Below, in pieces: positions 8,301 through 17,314 of a stretch of DNA of 64,000 nt (positions are counted from its first letter, which is position 1; each line of letters begins with the position of its first letter). Both the position numbers and the translations under genes were made by a program. Source of the stretch: Heliocidaris tuberculata (Eukaryota > Echinodermata > Echinoidea > Camarodonta > Echinometridae). A model generated the notes under the pieces. That model did no database searches. It was not told the DNA's origin and saw only the letters and a list, made by a program, of their open reading frames with translations. Location: positions 8,989,654 through 9,053,653 of the forward strand of contig CM046841.1 in NCBI GenBank assembly GCA_025618425.1. The letters are read 5' to 3'.

Positions 8301-11143
8301 GGAAATGCGAAGATCGGGGGTTCGATCCCAAACACAACACTTATGTCCTTGACAAGGCATTTTAATTATATACAATGCCCTTTTATCATATATTAAATGT
8401 TTGCCATAATACAAACGTGTGTGTGTGTTTTTTTAAGCAAAAAAAAAAGTCTGTTTCTAAAAAATGTAACAGGTGTCATATTTTCTTCTTCTTCTTTCAA
8501 TAACTATAGTAATAAAAAAAAATAATGTGGTCTTATTTACCCAGGGTAGCCTAATCAGTACAAATTCTGTCCTTCCTGAGGGCCCTGCACTCATATCATT
8601 ACCTAGCCTTTAGCCTGGCTACCAAAATAAGATGCTCAAGCATTCAACCAATTTCTTCCTACTGGGTACCCATTAACTTCACCTGGGTGGAGAGTGGCAA
8701 CTGTACATGTGCAATGTAGAATAATGTCTTACCAAAGGACTCAACTCACCTTGTATGGCATATGAATAGAATTGCTGTCATGGCGACCAATGAAATTATC
8801 TCCTGAAGAAACACAGATACAAAAACAAAAATACTATATAAACAAGGATTCAATTTCAAATAAATTTCCTACATGAAAATATCATCTAGATGAATATATA
8901 CATGAGATATGATACAAAAGAAAGAAATGGCAAGCATAAAAGTTTACATGGCAAAAGGCATGACATTTTTTTTCAATTTAGAGGGGAGATTGAGTTCTGG
9001 GAAAGGTAAAAAATAATTTGTGAGCTTTCTCATTCTCTTTATGTTAGTTTGGAAGATTATCATAGTAGATAATATCCCTTGAAAAGGATTGCTCTTCAAA
9101 TGCTCTCACATTCAAAATATGACAAGAAAGAGCTGAAATGTTAGGGCCAAACATTTGTGTGTAGTCCCATACACATTTCTGTGTGCAGTGCATGTGACTC
9201 TCAGCAGGACTGAGTCAAATTTTTCTCGTTTGGGTGATTCCAAAACCATACATCATACACCAATTCTTATGTGCTATATAATCAACCTTTCCCAATTGCT
9301 TTGAGAAAGTTTCTTTCACAATTCAATCTCATGACCAGAACTCAACTTTATCTTTAATCACAACTTACCTTCATAGATAGGGTGTTTGTAGGCAGATAAA
9401 TCTTTCTGAGCCAAGACATGAAGGAAGGCAACCTATGTGAGAATAAAAGTTATAGAAAGACTGACCAACTTATTTCAGTAGCTAATCATGTAGGCCGGAA
9501 TTCACAAAGATGGTTTCAATTCAGACCATGGTTTATGCAGATTTTTTGGTATAAATACGCATGATTTAGCGTGTACACTTAAAGGGAAATCCAACCTTAA
9601 TAGCAAGTTGCTTTGAAAGAAAGAGGAAAAATCAGAGAAGCAGATTGGTGAAAGTTTGAACGAAATCGGACAAGCAATAAGAAAGTTATGAATTTTTGAA
9701 AGTTGTAATCACTATGCTTATGGGAATTTCAAATTGGCCGAATAGGTAATGTCACTGTGATGTAGCTGTGGACAACTCCCCCATTCGCTCTAGCACACAA
9801 AATGACTAAAATGTCACTTTTTTTCAAAATGCATTACTCAGTAGGATCTTTTCATTCATGAAGACCTATAACAATATGCCATCTCCAATATATTTTGAGT
9901 ACAGCCCCGAGGGTAAAAGCGCCTCGAAGAAAACCACAAATTAATATTTTTGTGTACGACAAATGGGAGAGTTGTCCACAAAAATGTCACAATTGACTCA
10001 CCAAATTGCCAATTTGAGATTCGCATAGATGTAGTGATCTCATTTTTCAAACATCCATAACTTTCTTAGTCCTTGTCCGATTTCTTTCAAACTTTCACCA
10101 TCCTGTTTTTCTTATTTTTCTGCTTTCACACAAATCATCTTATTATGAAGGTTGGATTGCCCTTTAAAAAGATCCAATAATGAACGCGCGCCGGTCCGCG
10201 TGGTTGGCAAAAGCGCTAAATTCACGCTTGTTGCCAATGCCATGGTTCAGACCATGGTTTATCTAAATTAATTTAAATAAACCATGGTCTAAACCATGGC
10301 AACAAGCGTGAATTTAGCGCTTTTGCCAACCACGCGCGTTCATTATTGGATCTTTTTAAGTGTATGCGCTATTAAAATCAAGCGTATTTATACCACGAAA
10401 TCTGCATAAACCATGGTCTGAATTGAAACCACCTTTGTGAATTCCGGCCATAGTGTCTACCAATACAGTGATATGAATCATTCATGCATTAATTACATCT
10501 TTCAAATGCTTGAAAAATTATATTGGAAAGTCTCAATACAAGCAAAATCATAATCATTCACTATCTCAAAGAAGAAATTCACCTCTTTTGCTTATTATAT
10601 TTTACTGTAATCACATAGATCTATTTCATTAAAATCAATTTCACTTTGGGTTAGCTTTTCTTGGTCATTTGCTGTCTACACTTTAAAATGTATTTTCATA
10701 CATGCAGCCAAACAAAATCCTAATGAACTTCTAATGAAACTAGTGCCATTATAATCAACTCGCTTCATTGCAGCTGTCAACAACTTAGTCAAAAACCTAG
10801 TAAAAGTTAGTTGAATTTACTTTTGATGACTTAGATCTACACTCTGTTTCACTCTGAGATAAGGGGGAATCATACATGTATTTGGCTAGGAAAGAAGAGG
10901 ATGATGCCAGTTCCAATGAACGGATTAATGCACAGTATGTTTCAAATTCAAGAACCTTTTTTTTACAGTTTTGAAATATACTGTGCATAATCCACTCATG
11001 GGAACTGGAATCAAGAATCTATTCTATATATGTTGCATTCTGCCCTGCTTGTTTTTCAATTCACTCACTGCCTTTTTTTGTCCTGGTTCATGTTCCTCTT
11101 CACTTTCTTCATCAGAAAAGACAATTGCTTGTGTGGCATCCAT
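1818..11143 (-). CDS. MDC1: MDC1-like DNA-damage mediator, 5' portion (10 coding exons, 3' end outside window)
   Basis: The model joins ten exons on the minus strand: 11143-11069, 9432-9369, 8802-8750, 8068-7976, 7559-7464, 6312-6208, 5074-4915, 3505-3440, 2548-2498 and 2324-1818. All borders are GT-AG and all phases agree, giving 423 codons plus one base. In order the protein has an N-terminal MDATQAI (Thr4-Gln5) followed by an acidic stretch; an FHA domain at about residues 28-124 with G52-R53, S67-K-Q-H70 and N89-K-T; a six-Asp run from 128; TQ sites; an SDTD motif (S247-D-T-D250); and 18 octapeptides from 271 to 414. From the family: MDC1 binds gamma-H2AX chromatin in the nucleus, ATM phosphorylates Thr4, the FHA domain binds it to dimerise MDC1, and SDTD motifs recruit NBS1. 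The C-terminal BRCT pair expected for MDC1 would lie left of the window and is not seen. Identity rests on FHA plus N-terminus plus SDTD; another FHA scaffold is the less likely alternative. Confidence 0.85.
1846..2277 (-). repeat. 24-bp coding minisatellite, 18 units
   Basis: Eighteen 24-bp units encode M-A/E-T-Q/L-A-V/I-D-N. From the N-terminal side the fourth position reads Q Q Q Q Q L L Q Q Q L Q L Q L Q Q Q. The six units with Glu before Thr (units 3, 4, 8, 10, 12, 14) all keep Gln, and every Leu unit has Val. Units 10-15 form three copies of a 48-bp higher-order pair (ETQAI then TLAV). Confidence 0.95.
2498..2548 (-). CDS. MDC1: MDC1-like exon 9 (SDTD motif)
   Basis: Encodes FSVVEESDSDTDIDET with split codons at both ends. 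Acidic SDTD is the motif through which CK2-phosphorylated MDC1 binds NBS1 in vertebrates. The acceptor is CTACAG and the donor GTGAGA, phase 1/1. Confidence 0.78.
2888..3375 (-). repeat. interspersed repeat family B, diverged copy
   Basis: Same order of blocks as the 0.9-kb and 51-kb copies (TAGTTTTGG, AAGCC.TCAAAAAC, GAGAGG, GGGATGTAAA, CACACA, GTGTGGG) but clearly older. Preceded by an (AAAT)n tail of another retroelement. Confidence 0.7.
3440..3505 (-). CDS. MDC1: MDC1-like exon 8
   Basis: Encodes ACGYEDDSFIPETQLSAKKK and flanking split codons. It contains an ETQ site and a basic tract. The acceptor is CCTTAG and the donor GTGAGT, phase 1 in and 1 out. Confidence 0.78.
3630..4240 (+). mobile_element. 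SINE body interrupted by family A element
   Basis: 3630-3689 and 4082-4240 together match the body of the complete SINE at 4393-4690. The join CCACCCAGGTGTT...AAATGGGTA is broken at a T/A-rich site by the family A repeat. Confidence 0.7.
3690..4081. mobile_element. family A short element, copy 1 (nested in SINE)
   Basis: About 390 bp bounded by inverted AAGGTTGAGTTCTGG and CCAGAACTCAACTTT ends. Other copies are at 8985-9358, 29800-30100 (diverged), 34547-34665 (fragment) and 63297-63545 (fragment). Behaves as a MITE. Confidence 0.75.
4285..4410 (+). mobile_element. truncated tRNA-derived SINE head
   Basis: Contains TACAGTGGTTCATAAACTTG (A-box-like) and GAGGGTTCAAATC (B box), running into an (ATA)n tail. 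Same head as the SINE at 4393-4690 in opposite orientation. Confidence 0.65.
4393..4690 (-). mobile_element. tRNA-derived SINE, near full length
   Basis: On the minus strand it has a head with GTATAGTGGTTCATTCACTT and B box GGGTTCGAATC, then a roughly 200-bp body, then an (ATT)n tail. It is the best copy in the window. Confidence 0.8.
4915..5074 (-). CDS. MDC1: MDC1-like exon 7 (linker with PTQ motif)
   Basis: 53 codons plus one base, including NLNDFLQPTQSCGQSPKLEF and ADSDDESPNKS. There is one TQ site. The acceptor is CTGTAG and the donor GTACGA (weaker than the other donors), phase 0 in and phase 1 out. Confidence 0.78.
5235..5414. mobile_element. foldback MITE
   Basis: Arms CAAATATTGACTGCTC... 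and ...GAGCAGTCCATATTTG are inverted over about 80 bp, including GAAATTATCACTC/GAGTGATAATTTC and a GC-rich centre with CTTCTATCA/TGATAGAAG. Confidence 0.85.
6208..6312 (-). CDS. MDC1: MDC1-like exon 6 (acidic linker)
   Basis: 35 codons at phase 0/0, with six Asp at the start, then ETGSETDSELMLQRPDSED. The acceptor is TTCCAG and the donor GTGAGT. It is a low-complexity acidic linker with casein-kinase-2-like S/T-x-x-D/E contexts. Confidence 0.8.
6738..7437. mobile_element. TTAA-flanked element (piggyBac-type MITE)
   Basis: Bounded by TTAA on both sides (6734-6737 and 7438-7441) with terminal inverted CCCTAAAAGG/CCTTTTAGGG followed by C/G runs. Interior is AT-rich and noncoding. Lies in MDC1-like intron 5, its right end about 22 bp from the exon 5 donor boundary. 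Confidence 0.8.
7464..7559 (-). CDS. MDC1: MDC1-like exon 5 (FHA C-terminal strands)
   Basis: 32 codons at phase 0/0, starting MFLKPNVRYELRDSD and ending with a V-I-I-F-G-D-V-K-C-Q-Y strand typical of the last FHA strands. The acceptor is TTATAG and the donor GTATGT. A TTAA-flanked element ends only about 22 bp beyond this donor. Confidence 0.88.
7976..8068 (-). CDS. MDC1: MDC1-like exon 4 (FHA S-x-x-H)
   Basis: 31 codons at phase 0/0, beginning ALSKQHSCIEVQG and ending SRNKTRRGK. The S-K-Q-H and N-K-T elements are the other conserved FHA ligand-binding loops. The acceptor is TTGTAG and the donor GTAACA. Confidence 0.88.
8265..8390 (+). mobile_element. tRNA-derived SINE head
   Basis: GTGTGGTTTAAACATTTGAC followed by GGGGGTTCGATCCC (B box). 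No clover-leaf completes, so it is a SINE promoter and not a tRNA gene. Confidence 0.65.
8515..8740 (-). mobile_element. SINE body without head
   Basis: On the minus strand shares CTCCACCCAGGTG, ATGGGTACC and CATTA blocks with the 4393-4690 SINE. Lies between MDC1-like exons 3 and 4. Confidence 0.55.
8750..8802 (-). CDS. MDC1: MDC1-like exon 3 (FHA G-R loop)
   Basis: Encodes DNFIGRHDSNSIHMPYK. It contains the FHA signature Gly-Arg (R53), which contacts phosphothreonine in the family. The acceptor is TTCAG and the donor GTGAGT. A headless SINE ends about 10 bp from the donor side. Confidence 0.87.
8985..9358. mobile_element. family A short element, copy 2
   Basis: Matches 3690-4081 along its length, with the same inverted TTGAGTTCTGG/CCAGAACTCAA ends, in MDC1-like intron 2. 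Confidence 0.75.
9369..9432 (-). CDS. MDC1: MDC1-like exon 2 (FHA start)
   Basis: Encodes residues 26-47, VAFLHVLAQKDLSAYKHPIY then E-G. The acceptor is CATAG and the donor GTAAGT, phase 0 in and phase 1 out. This is the first strands of the FHA fold, ending in the I-Y-E-G turn that leads to the G-R loop in the next exon. Confidence 0.85.
9493..10449. mobile_element. large foldback element with nested MITE
   Basis: Inverted arms start GGCCGGAATTCACAAAG and continue through CAGACCATGGTTTATGCAG to a central palindrome at about 10165-10370 with CCATGGTTTAGACCATGG-like cores. The left arm is interrupted by the TTAA element at 9593-10163. Confidence 0.88.
9593..10163. mobile_element. TTAA-type palindromic MITE nested in foldback
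   Basis: TTAA at 9589-9592 and 10164-10167, with inverted ends AGGGaAATCCAACCTT and AAGGTTGGATTGCCCT. The mirror arm of the host foldback retains a single CACTTAAAAAGATCC empty site near 10360, so the duplication is proven within this window. A related end is at 29166-29330. Confidence 0.9.
11069..11143 (-). CDS. MDC1: MDC1-like exon 1 (start codon, Thr4-Gln motif)
   Basis: The ATG at 11143-11141 opens 25 codons beginning MDATQAIVFSDEESEEE. The donor is GTGAGT at 11068-11063, phase 0. Thr4-Gln5-Ala6-Ile7 sits at exactly the positions of the ATM-phosphorylated Thr4 in human MDC1, and an acidic run follows as in the family. Confidence 0.85.
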
Positions 11144-12000
11144 GCTTCAGCTTAGCTACTGAGACAAATAAAAACAAACAGAAGAAACAAATGTTTACAC
11201 TAATTACAGCTATCCCACTTTGTACAAGCTTAAACTGTTAAAAGCTTCTAGAGTCTACTCAAACATCTGAACATAGCTTCACCTGTTGAATAGTCTATTC
11301 AAATATTCGCCTACAAGTACAAACCGACTTTCTCACTAAGACTCAAGAGTCTCAGTCTCTGATCGGATCGAATCTCAGACTCAGTCACGTCTTTCGGCTG
11401 AAAGTAAAAGTTACATGTGACTGACTGAGGCAAAAAAAAAGTGCTCTATCAATCATGTCTATCTGTTTATCATGTCTATCAAGTATCATAACATATAGAC
11501 CCTCTACCTAGTCTAGTCTAACTTCACTCACACTTATCATGCTTAGACTAGACCTAGATCTATGGCTTATGCGAGGTTATAAAAATATTGGAGATAACTT
11601 AGGTCTAGTCATGATGCAGGATTGCCCCTTTCAAAGTTTCAATTTAACTTACCCTGCTTACTCTTTTACTGAGGATCAGATAGAGCTACTGGCTGGTTTG
11701 ACCTCTAAGCTAGAGGCTCTAGCTTAAAAAGATTCGGCCAAGGCTAGGCAACAATGCTGGCACTTAACTAGTAACTAACGTCGTCAGGTGGTAGATTCTG
11801 TTGAAGAGCTGAGCGTATATACGTATACGATATACGTACGGGAGAGTTATGGGGACCGCGTACCGGCTCTAGTTGTTTTGCTAACTACTAGTCCGGTAAA
11901 CGTCCGCATATGTGTGTGTGCATGCCCCACATGCCCCAACATGAAATCATGGCCTAGCTAGCGCGCGGCTAGCTAGATCCTATATAAGAACACTAGAGGG
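11144..12000. other. upstream region of MDC1-like gene
   Basis: Contains the presumed 5' UTR and promoter of the minus-strand gene. I see no convincing TATA box or other core element. A palindromic GCTAGCGCGCGGCTAGC stretch lies near 11957. Confidence 0.4.
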
Positions 12001-12072
12001 CGTTCATATTGGAGCATTGGAGGGCATGTTAGAGTAAAGAAAATTTTCAAGGATTTTGAAAATCTAAGTGGA

Positions 12073-13424
12073 TTGAAGATTAACTTGGATAAAACAAACT
12101 TTTTGTGGTTGGGAGAAGAAAGAGATAGGCCTGGTTTACCTATGTTTGGACATTGGGTACAACATATAAAAATCCTGGGTGTATATTTCGCACGTTATAG
12201 CAAAGTTAAGGAGGACCTGAACTATAAAGAAATCTTAAGCAAAATAAAAAGACTTATCGGTTGGTGGAAGCAACGAGATCTAACGATGTTTGGCAAAATA
12301 AAACTCTTGAAAACGTATGTATTTTCAAAACTCAATTATGTTTCGTCTTTGATGACAGTCCCACAAGACATTTTTAAAGAAATCGAAAAAATTTCTTTCA
12401 GTTTTATTTGGGGAGGAAGAGATAGAATAAAAAGGAAAATATTATACCAAGATTATGATGTTTTATGGGGGACTGAGAGTACCGAATTTCGAGGTATTTG
12501 TCAAGACTCAGCGAATAATGTGGATTAAACGGTTGTTCTATGGAGAAAAAAATTTAGGTTGGAAAGCAACTTTCGACCATTTTTTTAGATCACTGGGCGG
12601 TCGAATTATATTTCTGTGTAATTACGATATAAATAAAATGAACTTGAAAGGTATACCAATGTTTTATATAGATATGTTGAAGGCATGGCAAGAATTGGAT
12701 AAATGTAGACATTTTGGAGAAAAAAGCAATCCGGTTATTTTTAATAATAAGTCTATATGCCTAAACAATAAAACTTTCTTTGATACCGATTTATTTCAGA
12801 AAGGTATATTTCAAGCATCAGATGTAATTGTCAGGGATCATTTAAGACCAGTCTCACACTTTTATAATTTGGGATTTTCATCGGAAATTTTGCTTAGAAT
12901 TCAAAAGATATTTTCAGTAATCAGAGAAGAGTGGATACAAGGTGATTTCATGGAAGTAGATACGGAAAATTTTGAAATTGAATTGATGATATTTGGACGT
13001 GTGCAGAAACTTTTGGATATAAAGTCTAGACGAGTATATGACCACTTTATTGAAAAATTTCAAAACGATTACATATTTCATGTTAAAGATGGTCCCTGTG
13101 AATACGATCTAGGAGGAAGGGAATTGAGAGAAGTATTCATGCGATTGAAATGTGCAATGCTATGTAATAAACAAAGAGAATTTCAATATAAACAACTACA
13201 AGTGGCTGTATACACGAAAAGGGAGCTTTTTAAATTTGGTTTCGAGACAGATCATTTTTGCTCCTTTTGCAAAAAAGAAGTAGAGTCTTACCAACATTTA
13301 TTTTTAGATTGCCCTGAAGTTAAGAGATTATGGCAAGAGGTGATTAAAAGATTACATCTGAATGAACTTCGTAGTGATACTTGGAAAACAATTTTTATGG
13401 GAATTTCTGGTAATACTACAAGAG
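12073..13424 (+). pseudogene. LINE ORF2 C-terminal remnant
   Basis: Two overlapping frames (about 12073-12465 and 12465-13424) join into one ORF2-like protein with a single frameshift. It resumes at 13702-13901 past the hAT insert, ending W-E-Q-I-S-A-F-L-L. Confidence 0.8.
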
Positions 13425-13693
13425 CAGGGGCGGCGCTACAGGGGGGGGGGCAGAGGGGGCGATCGCCCCCCCTATGATTTTTCAAGTAGTGAAAAAAGAA
13501 ATAAAAATAAGAAAAAAGAAGAAAAGGAGGAAGAAAAGAGAAGAAAAGGGAAGAAAGAAGAAAGAGGAGTATTAAAAAGAGAGGTCTTAAACATATAACT
13601 CTATATTACCCCTGTTATTTAATGGAGAAAAAATATGACGTCATCTTTAGGTCGTCTTGCCCCTCCTATCAAAATACCCTGGCGCCGCCCCTG
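13425..13693. mobile_element. hAT-type MITE inside LINE ORF
   Basis: Inverted ends CAGGGGCGGCGC and GCGCCGCCCCTG with a perfect 8-bp target duplication TACAAGAG (13417-13424 and 13694-13701). 269 bp, noncoding. Confidence 0.93.
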
Positions 13694-14000
13694 TACAAGA
13701 GTATCTGTGATAAATTGTATTATATTTCTTGTAAAGTATATTATTTTCATTTCAAGAAAACAGGGAACTTTGCCAACCGTACAGAAAGTGACACATATGG
13801 TGAAAGAATACAGAGATGAGGAATATAAAATAGCGTTCAAAAAGGGGAAACTGGGGGTGCACTTACGGAAGTGGGAACAAATCAGTGCATTTTTACTTTA
13901 ATACCAGAGATGTGTTTTTTTGTTTTTTTTTTGTTTTTTGTTTTGTTTTGTTTTGTTTTGTTTGTTCTTTACAGGCAGATGAACCGGAACAGGATGCATG

Positions 14001-14004
<4 letters not shown>

Positions 14005-14035
<31 letters not shown>

Positions 14036-14045
14036 GGGGGGGGTG
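14005..14045 (+). repeat. (TG)n then G run
   Basis: Simple repeat in the LINE 3' region. Confidence 0.9.
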
Positions 14046-14154
14046 ATGACGTGAGAAGATGTGTTTTGGTGTGTATGAGCGGGGGAAGGGGGGGGGGGGA
14101 CAGAAGTGTGTGTGTTTAGGTGTTTGCTGATGTGAGATAAGGTGGGGCAAAATA

Positions 14155-14800
14155 TTTAATATCTTCCTCTTAGAGCATGAAGAATGAGAATTTAATTTAA
14201 GAGTTAATGGATGGGAAAAGTATAATTACCTATATTCCTTTTTTTTTCTTTTTTTTTTAATATGTTCAGAGATCGAGGTAATTTTTGAAATATTTCTTTG
14301 AAAATTTTTGTTTGTTTTTTGTTTTTTTTAAAGGAAATGAACAATCATTCTTTTGAAACTTTTGTTATTCATGTAATTCATGAAGTGTTTTGTATGAATA
14401 TGAACTCATTCTTTGTTATTGTAATAATTGTTTCGAATTATGAACTTGTTAAGAGGAAGAAATATCATCCAAACAAAAAAAAAAAAATCATACCTTCCTC
14501 TAAGAGCATGAATAATGGAAGTTTAATTTAAAAGTTATATGGATGGGAAAGTATAATTACCCATATTTCTTTTTTTTCTCTCTCTCTTTCTATTTTTAGA
14601 GATCGATGAAAGTTCTTTGTTTGAAAAATCTTTGTTTTTAGAAAAGGAAATGTACAATAATTATTTTGAAACTTTTGTTCGTTATGCAATTTATGAAGAA
14701 CTCTGTATGATTATGAACTCATTCTTTGTTATTGTAATAATTTTTGCTGAATTGTGAATTTGTCAAGAGGAAGAAATAAAATATCATTCAAAAAAAAAAA
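14155..14800 (+). repeat. tandem duplication in LINE 3' UTR
   Basis: AGAGCATGAAGAATGAGAAT at 14173 and AGAGCATGAATAATGGAAG at 14502 begin two diverged copies that each end in AGGAAGAAAT and an A run. Confidence 0.75.
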
Positions 14801-14914
14801 ATGTTACCACTGAACTCGCATAGATCCTATAATTCACGTAGACCATCGATGATCTCAATGCTCAGATATGGATCGCCTTGCGGAATTGAACAAGCCGTGC
14901 GCGCGCCATCTGAA

Positions 14915-15000
14915 GAGGGGGGAGGGGGAGGGGGGAGGGGGAGGGGGGAGGGGGAGGGGGGGGGGGGAGGGGAGGGGGGAGGGGAGAGGAGGGGGAGGCT
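14915..15000 (+). repeat. G-rich (GGGGGA)n tract
   Basis: Almost pure purine repeat of GGGGGAGGGG units, with potential for G-quadruplex on the plus strand. Noncoding. Confidence 0.85.
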
Positions 15001-15148
15001 TAAAGTCAATGAGGACAAATTGATCAAGAGAAGGGGAGAAAGCCGGAGCAAAGGAGAGAGAGAGAGAGGAGGAGAGATTTTTTTTAAATTATCTTTTTGT
15101 TGTGGCAGGAGAGAATATTAAGGGAAATGGTGGGGTAAGGAAACTTGT

Positions 15149-16440
15149 CAGGGGCAGCGGAGCGTCTTTCAAAGTGGGGGGGGGCACCAGCCAAAAAGGG
15201 CACTTTTGGAGAAAAAAGGGGCACCTACAAAGGGTGAACATAAAGGGACCATTTTGTGACAATTGTATAATTAATACGTAATTAACTTCATCTTCTTCCC
15301 GCTTTTTATTGTGGTTCTGGACACTGCTTCAGCTTTCCCAATTAGCAGTTCGGCGTAATGGTCTAATGACTCATGTGCGAGCGAGCGAGCAAAAATTTTC
15401 AGACTTTTTTCCTAACGCTGAAGTCCTTGAACCTTAGTTTGTGCATTATTTACAGCGATATAATGAAAATGACAACAGCAAATTAATTTGGTGGGAACGC
15501 CTAATGATCTTTTAATTTGTACATTAACCTTTCGCTTTTCTTTATGATTACCATGATTACATTGATATCATCATACTTTATGCGATCTGCTTGATTTCAT
15601 TATATACTATAAGAGCGAGCGAGCGTAGTGAGCGCATTTGTGGGAAATTTTCAGACAGAATATTGCCCTTTATAGTTGGTGTAAATTATGGGCACATTCA
15701 AGTGAGGGGCACTGTGCCCCTCTTGCCTCCAGCTCCACTGCCTTACACTGTAGTTGTAGTATATGGGTACCTGTTACTACATGACACTATATAAAGCTGC
15801 ACCGATTCTTTGAAGCTACATATGCCTCTTTTTGTAAGAAACAGTGGGGGAGGGCACTTATCAGAAGAGGATAGGGCGCTTGTCAGAGGTGGAAAGGGGC
15901 ACTTATAAGATATGAAAAGGGGCATTAATGAGATGAGGGTAAGGGCTCATATTAGATAGGAAAAGGGCACTTATCAGAAGTAAAGAGGGGGCACTTATCA
16001 GATTTGAAAATGGGCACTTATCTGAAGGTACTTATTAGAAGGGAAAGGGGGCACCTATCAGAATTAAAAATGCACTTATCAAGAGGGGAAAGGTCACATA
16101 TTAGGGAGAAAGGGGGCAATCATTATATTTGGAAAGGGGCACTTATAAGAAAGAAAAAAGGCACCTATATCAGACATGTCAGATCAGAAGGAGAAAAGGG
16201 CACTTATTAGAGATAAGGAGCCAGTTATCAGATGTGAAAAGGGGCACTCATCAGAAGGAGAAAAAAGGGCACTTATCAGAAGGGGAAAGGGCACTTACAA
16301 GAAAGAAAAAGGGGCACTTTTAATAGTAAAGAGGGCACTTGTCAGAGAGAAAGGGGGCATTTTTCAGAAATAAAAAGGGCACTTTGGGGTATTTTGAAAA
16401 TTGGGGGGGGGGCACTGTGCCCCCTGGCGCGTGGCCCCTG
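15149..16440 (+). mobile_element. hAT-type element carrying minisatellite
   Basis: Starts CAGGGGCAGCGGAGCGTC and ends GCGCGTGGCCCCTG, flanked by AAACTTGT / AAACGTGT (7 of 8 matching). The right half (about 15845-16390) is an imperfect array of roughly 20-35 bp units of type GGGCACTTATCAGAAG. No transposase is seen. Confidence 0.85.
15845..16390 (+). repeat. GGGCACTTATCAGAAG minisatellite
   Basis: Many imperfect units, each with GGGCACTTAT followed by CAGAAG or AAG and a purine stretch. Open frames across it are repeat artefacts. The same array occurs in the other elements of this family. Confidence 0.85.
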
Positions 16441-16687
16441 AAACGTGTATAGTGAAAGAGGGGGAGGAAGGAGAAAGAGAGAGAGAGGGGAGGGGGGGGG
16501 GTAAAACCGACAGCACTGATTGCCATGCTAACGTTAATGTCAAGTGAATCTGCAACATTTTCATGGTTTTGGGTATATATATGTATTTTTACACGAGTGT
16601 AGACAAATATTGCATATACTGCATTTACCAGAGCATCAATAAATTCCCACAATAATAATAAAATACTAATAATCACAAAACCAACAG

Positions 16688-17314
16688 ATATTGCCCTTAC
16701 TTGGTGTAAATTATGGGCGCATTCGAGCGAGCGGAATTAGAAATCCTTTGCTTGGGGAGAGGGATAGGCATCATGCCCCTCTGCCTTACATTGTAGTTAT
16801 ATGTGTACCTGTTACTATACAGAAAGTTAGATATGGCTCTTTTTGTAAGAACCAGCGGGATATATAATGTAAAAGGGGGTATTTATCAGAAGAGGAAAGG
16901 GCGCTTATCAGAGGTGGAAAGGGGCACTTATTAGAGGTGAAAAGGGGCACTCATGAGGAGAGGAAAACTTATATCAGAAGGGGAAAGTTGGCACTAATAA
17001 AGGGGCACCTATCATAAGTAAAATGCACTTATCAGAAGGAGAAAAGGGCACTTATCAGAGAGATATAGATAGGAGGCAATTATCAGATTTGAAAAGGTAC
17101 ACTTATCAGGAGAAAAAAGGCACTTGTCAGAATAGAAAAGGGCAGCACTTATTAAAAAGGAAAAGGGGAACTTTGAGTCAAGTAAAAAGGGCACATATCA
17201 GAGAGCAAAGGGGCATTTTTCCAGAAATGAAAAGGGCTCTTTTGGGGTGCTTGCAAAAGTGGGGGCACTGTGCCACCTGCAACCTGCCCCCCCCCCCCAG
17301 AAGCGCCGCCTCTG
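16688..17314 (+). mobile_element. 5'-truncated copy of the hAT minisatellite element
   Basis: Begins inside the family (ATATTGCCCTTA...GGTGTAAATTATGGGC), has the same array, and ends with the terminal repeat AGCGCCGCCTCTG. The left terminus is missing. Confidence 0.75.

Larger units (their letters stand above)
12005..14802 (+). mobile_element. 5'-truncated LINE (Tx1/L1-like), broken, with nested hAT MITE
   Basis: Codes for the C-terminal part of a LINE ORF2: post-RT thumb blocks with K-I-L-G-V-Y-F, F-I-W-G-G-R-D and G-G-L-R-V-P-N-F. A frameshift sits near the G run at 12465-12470, then there is a long stretch with a cysteine-rich C-S-F-C-K-K-E-V-E-S-Y-Q-H-L-F motif. The reading continues after the hAT insert (13425-13701) to a stop at 13901. 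A 3' UTR with an approximately 330-bp tandem duplication follows, and a poly(A) tail at about 14790-14802. No RT catalytic core remains, so it is dead. Confidence 0.85.

Noticed and set aside
8280..8340. Possible tRNA gene (GGTTCGATCC B box)
   Set aside because: No clover-leaf acceptor or anticodon stem can be drawn; same head as the SINEs.
15845..16390. Regularly spaced short repeats resembling a CRISPR array
   Set aside because: Units are imperfect, spacers are the same purine-rich sequence with variable length, and the array lies inside a hAT-type element in an animal genome.
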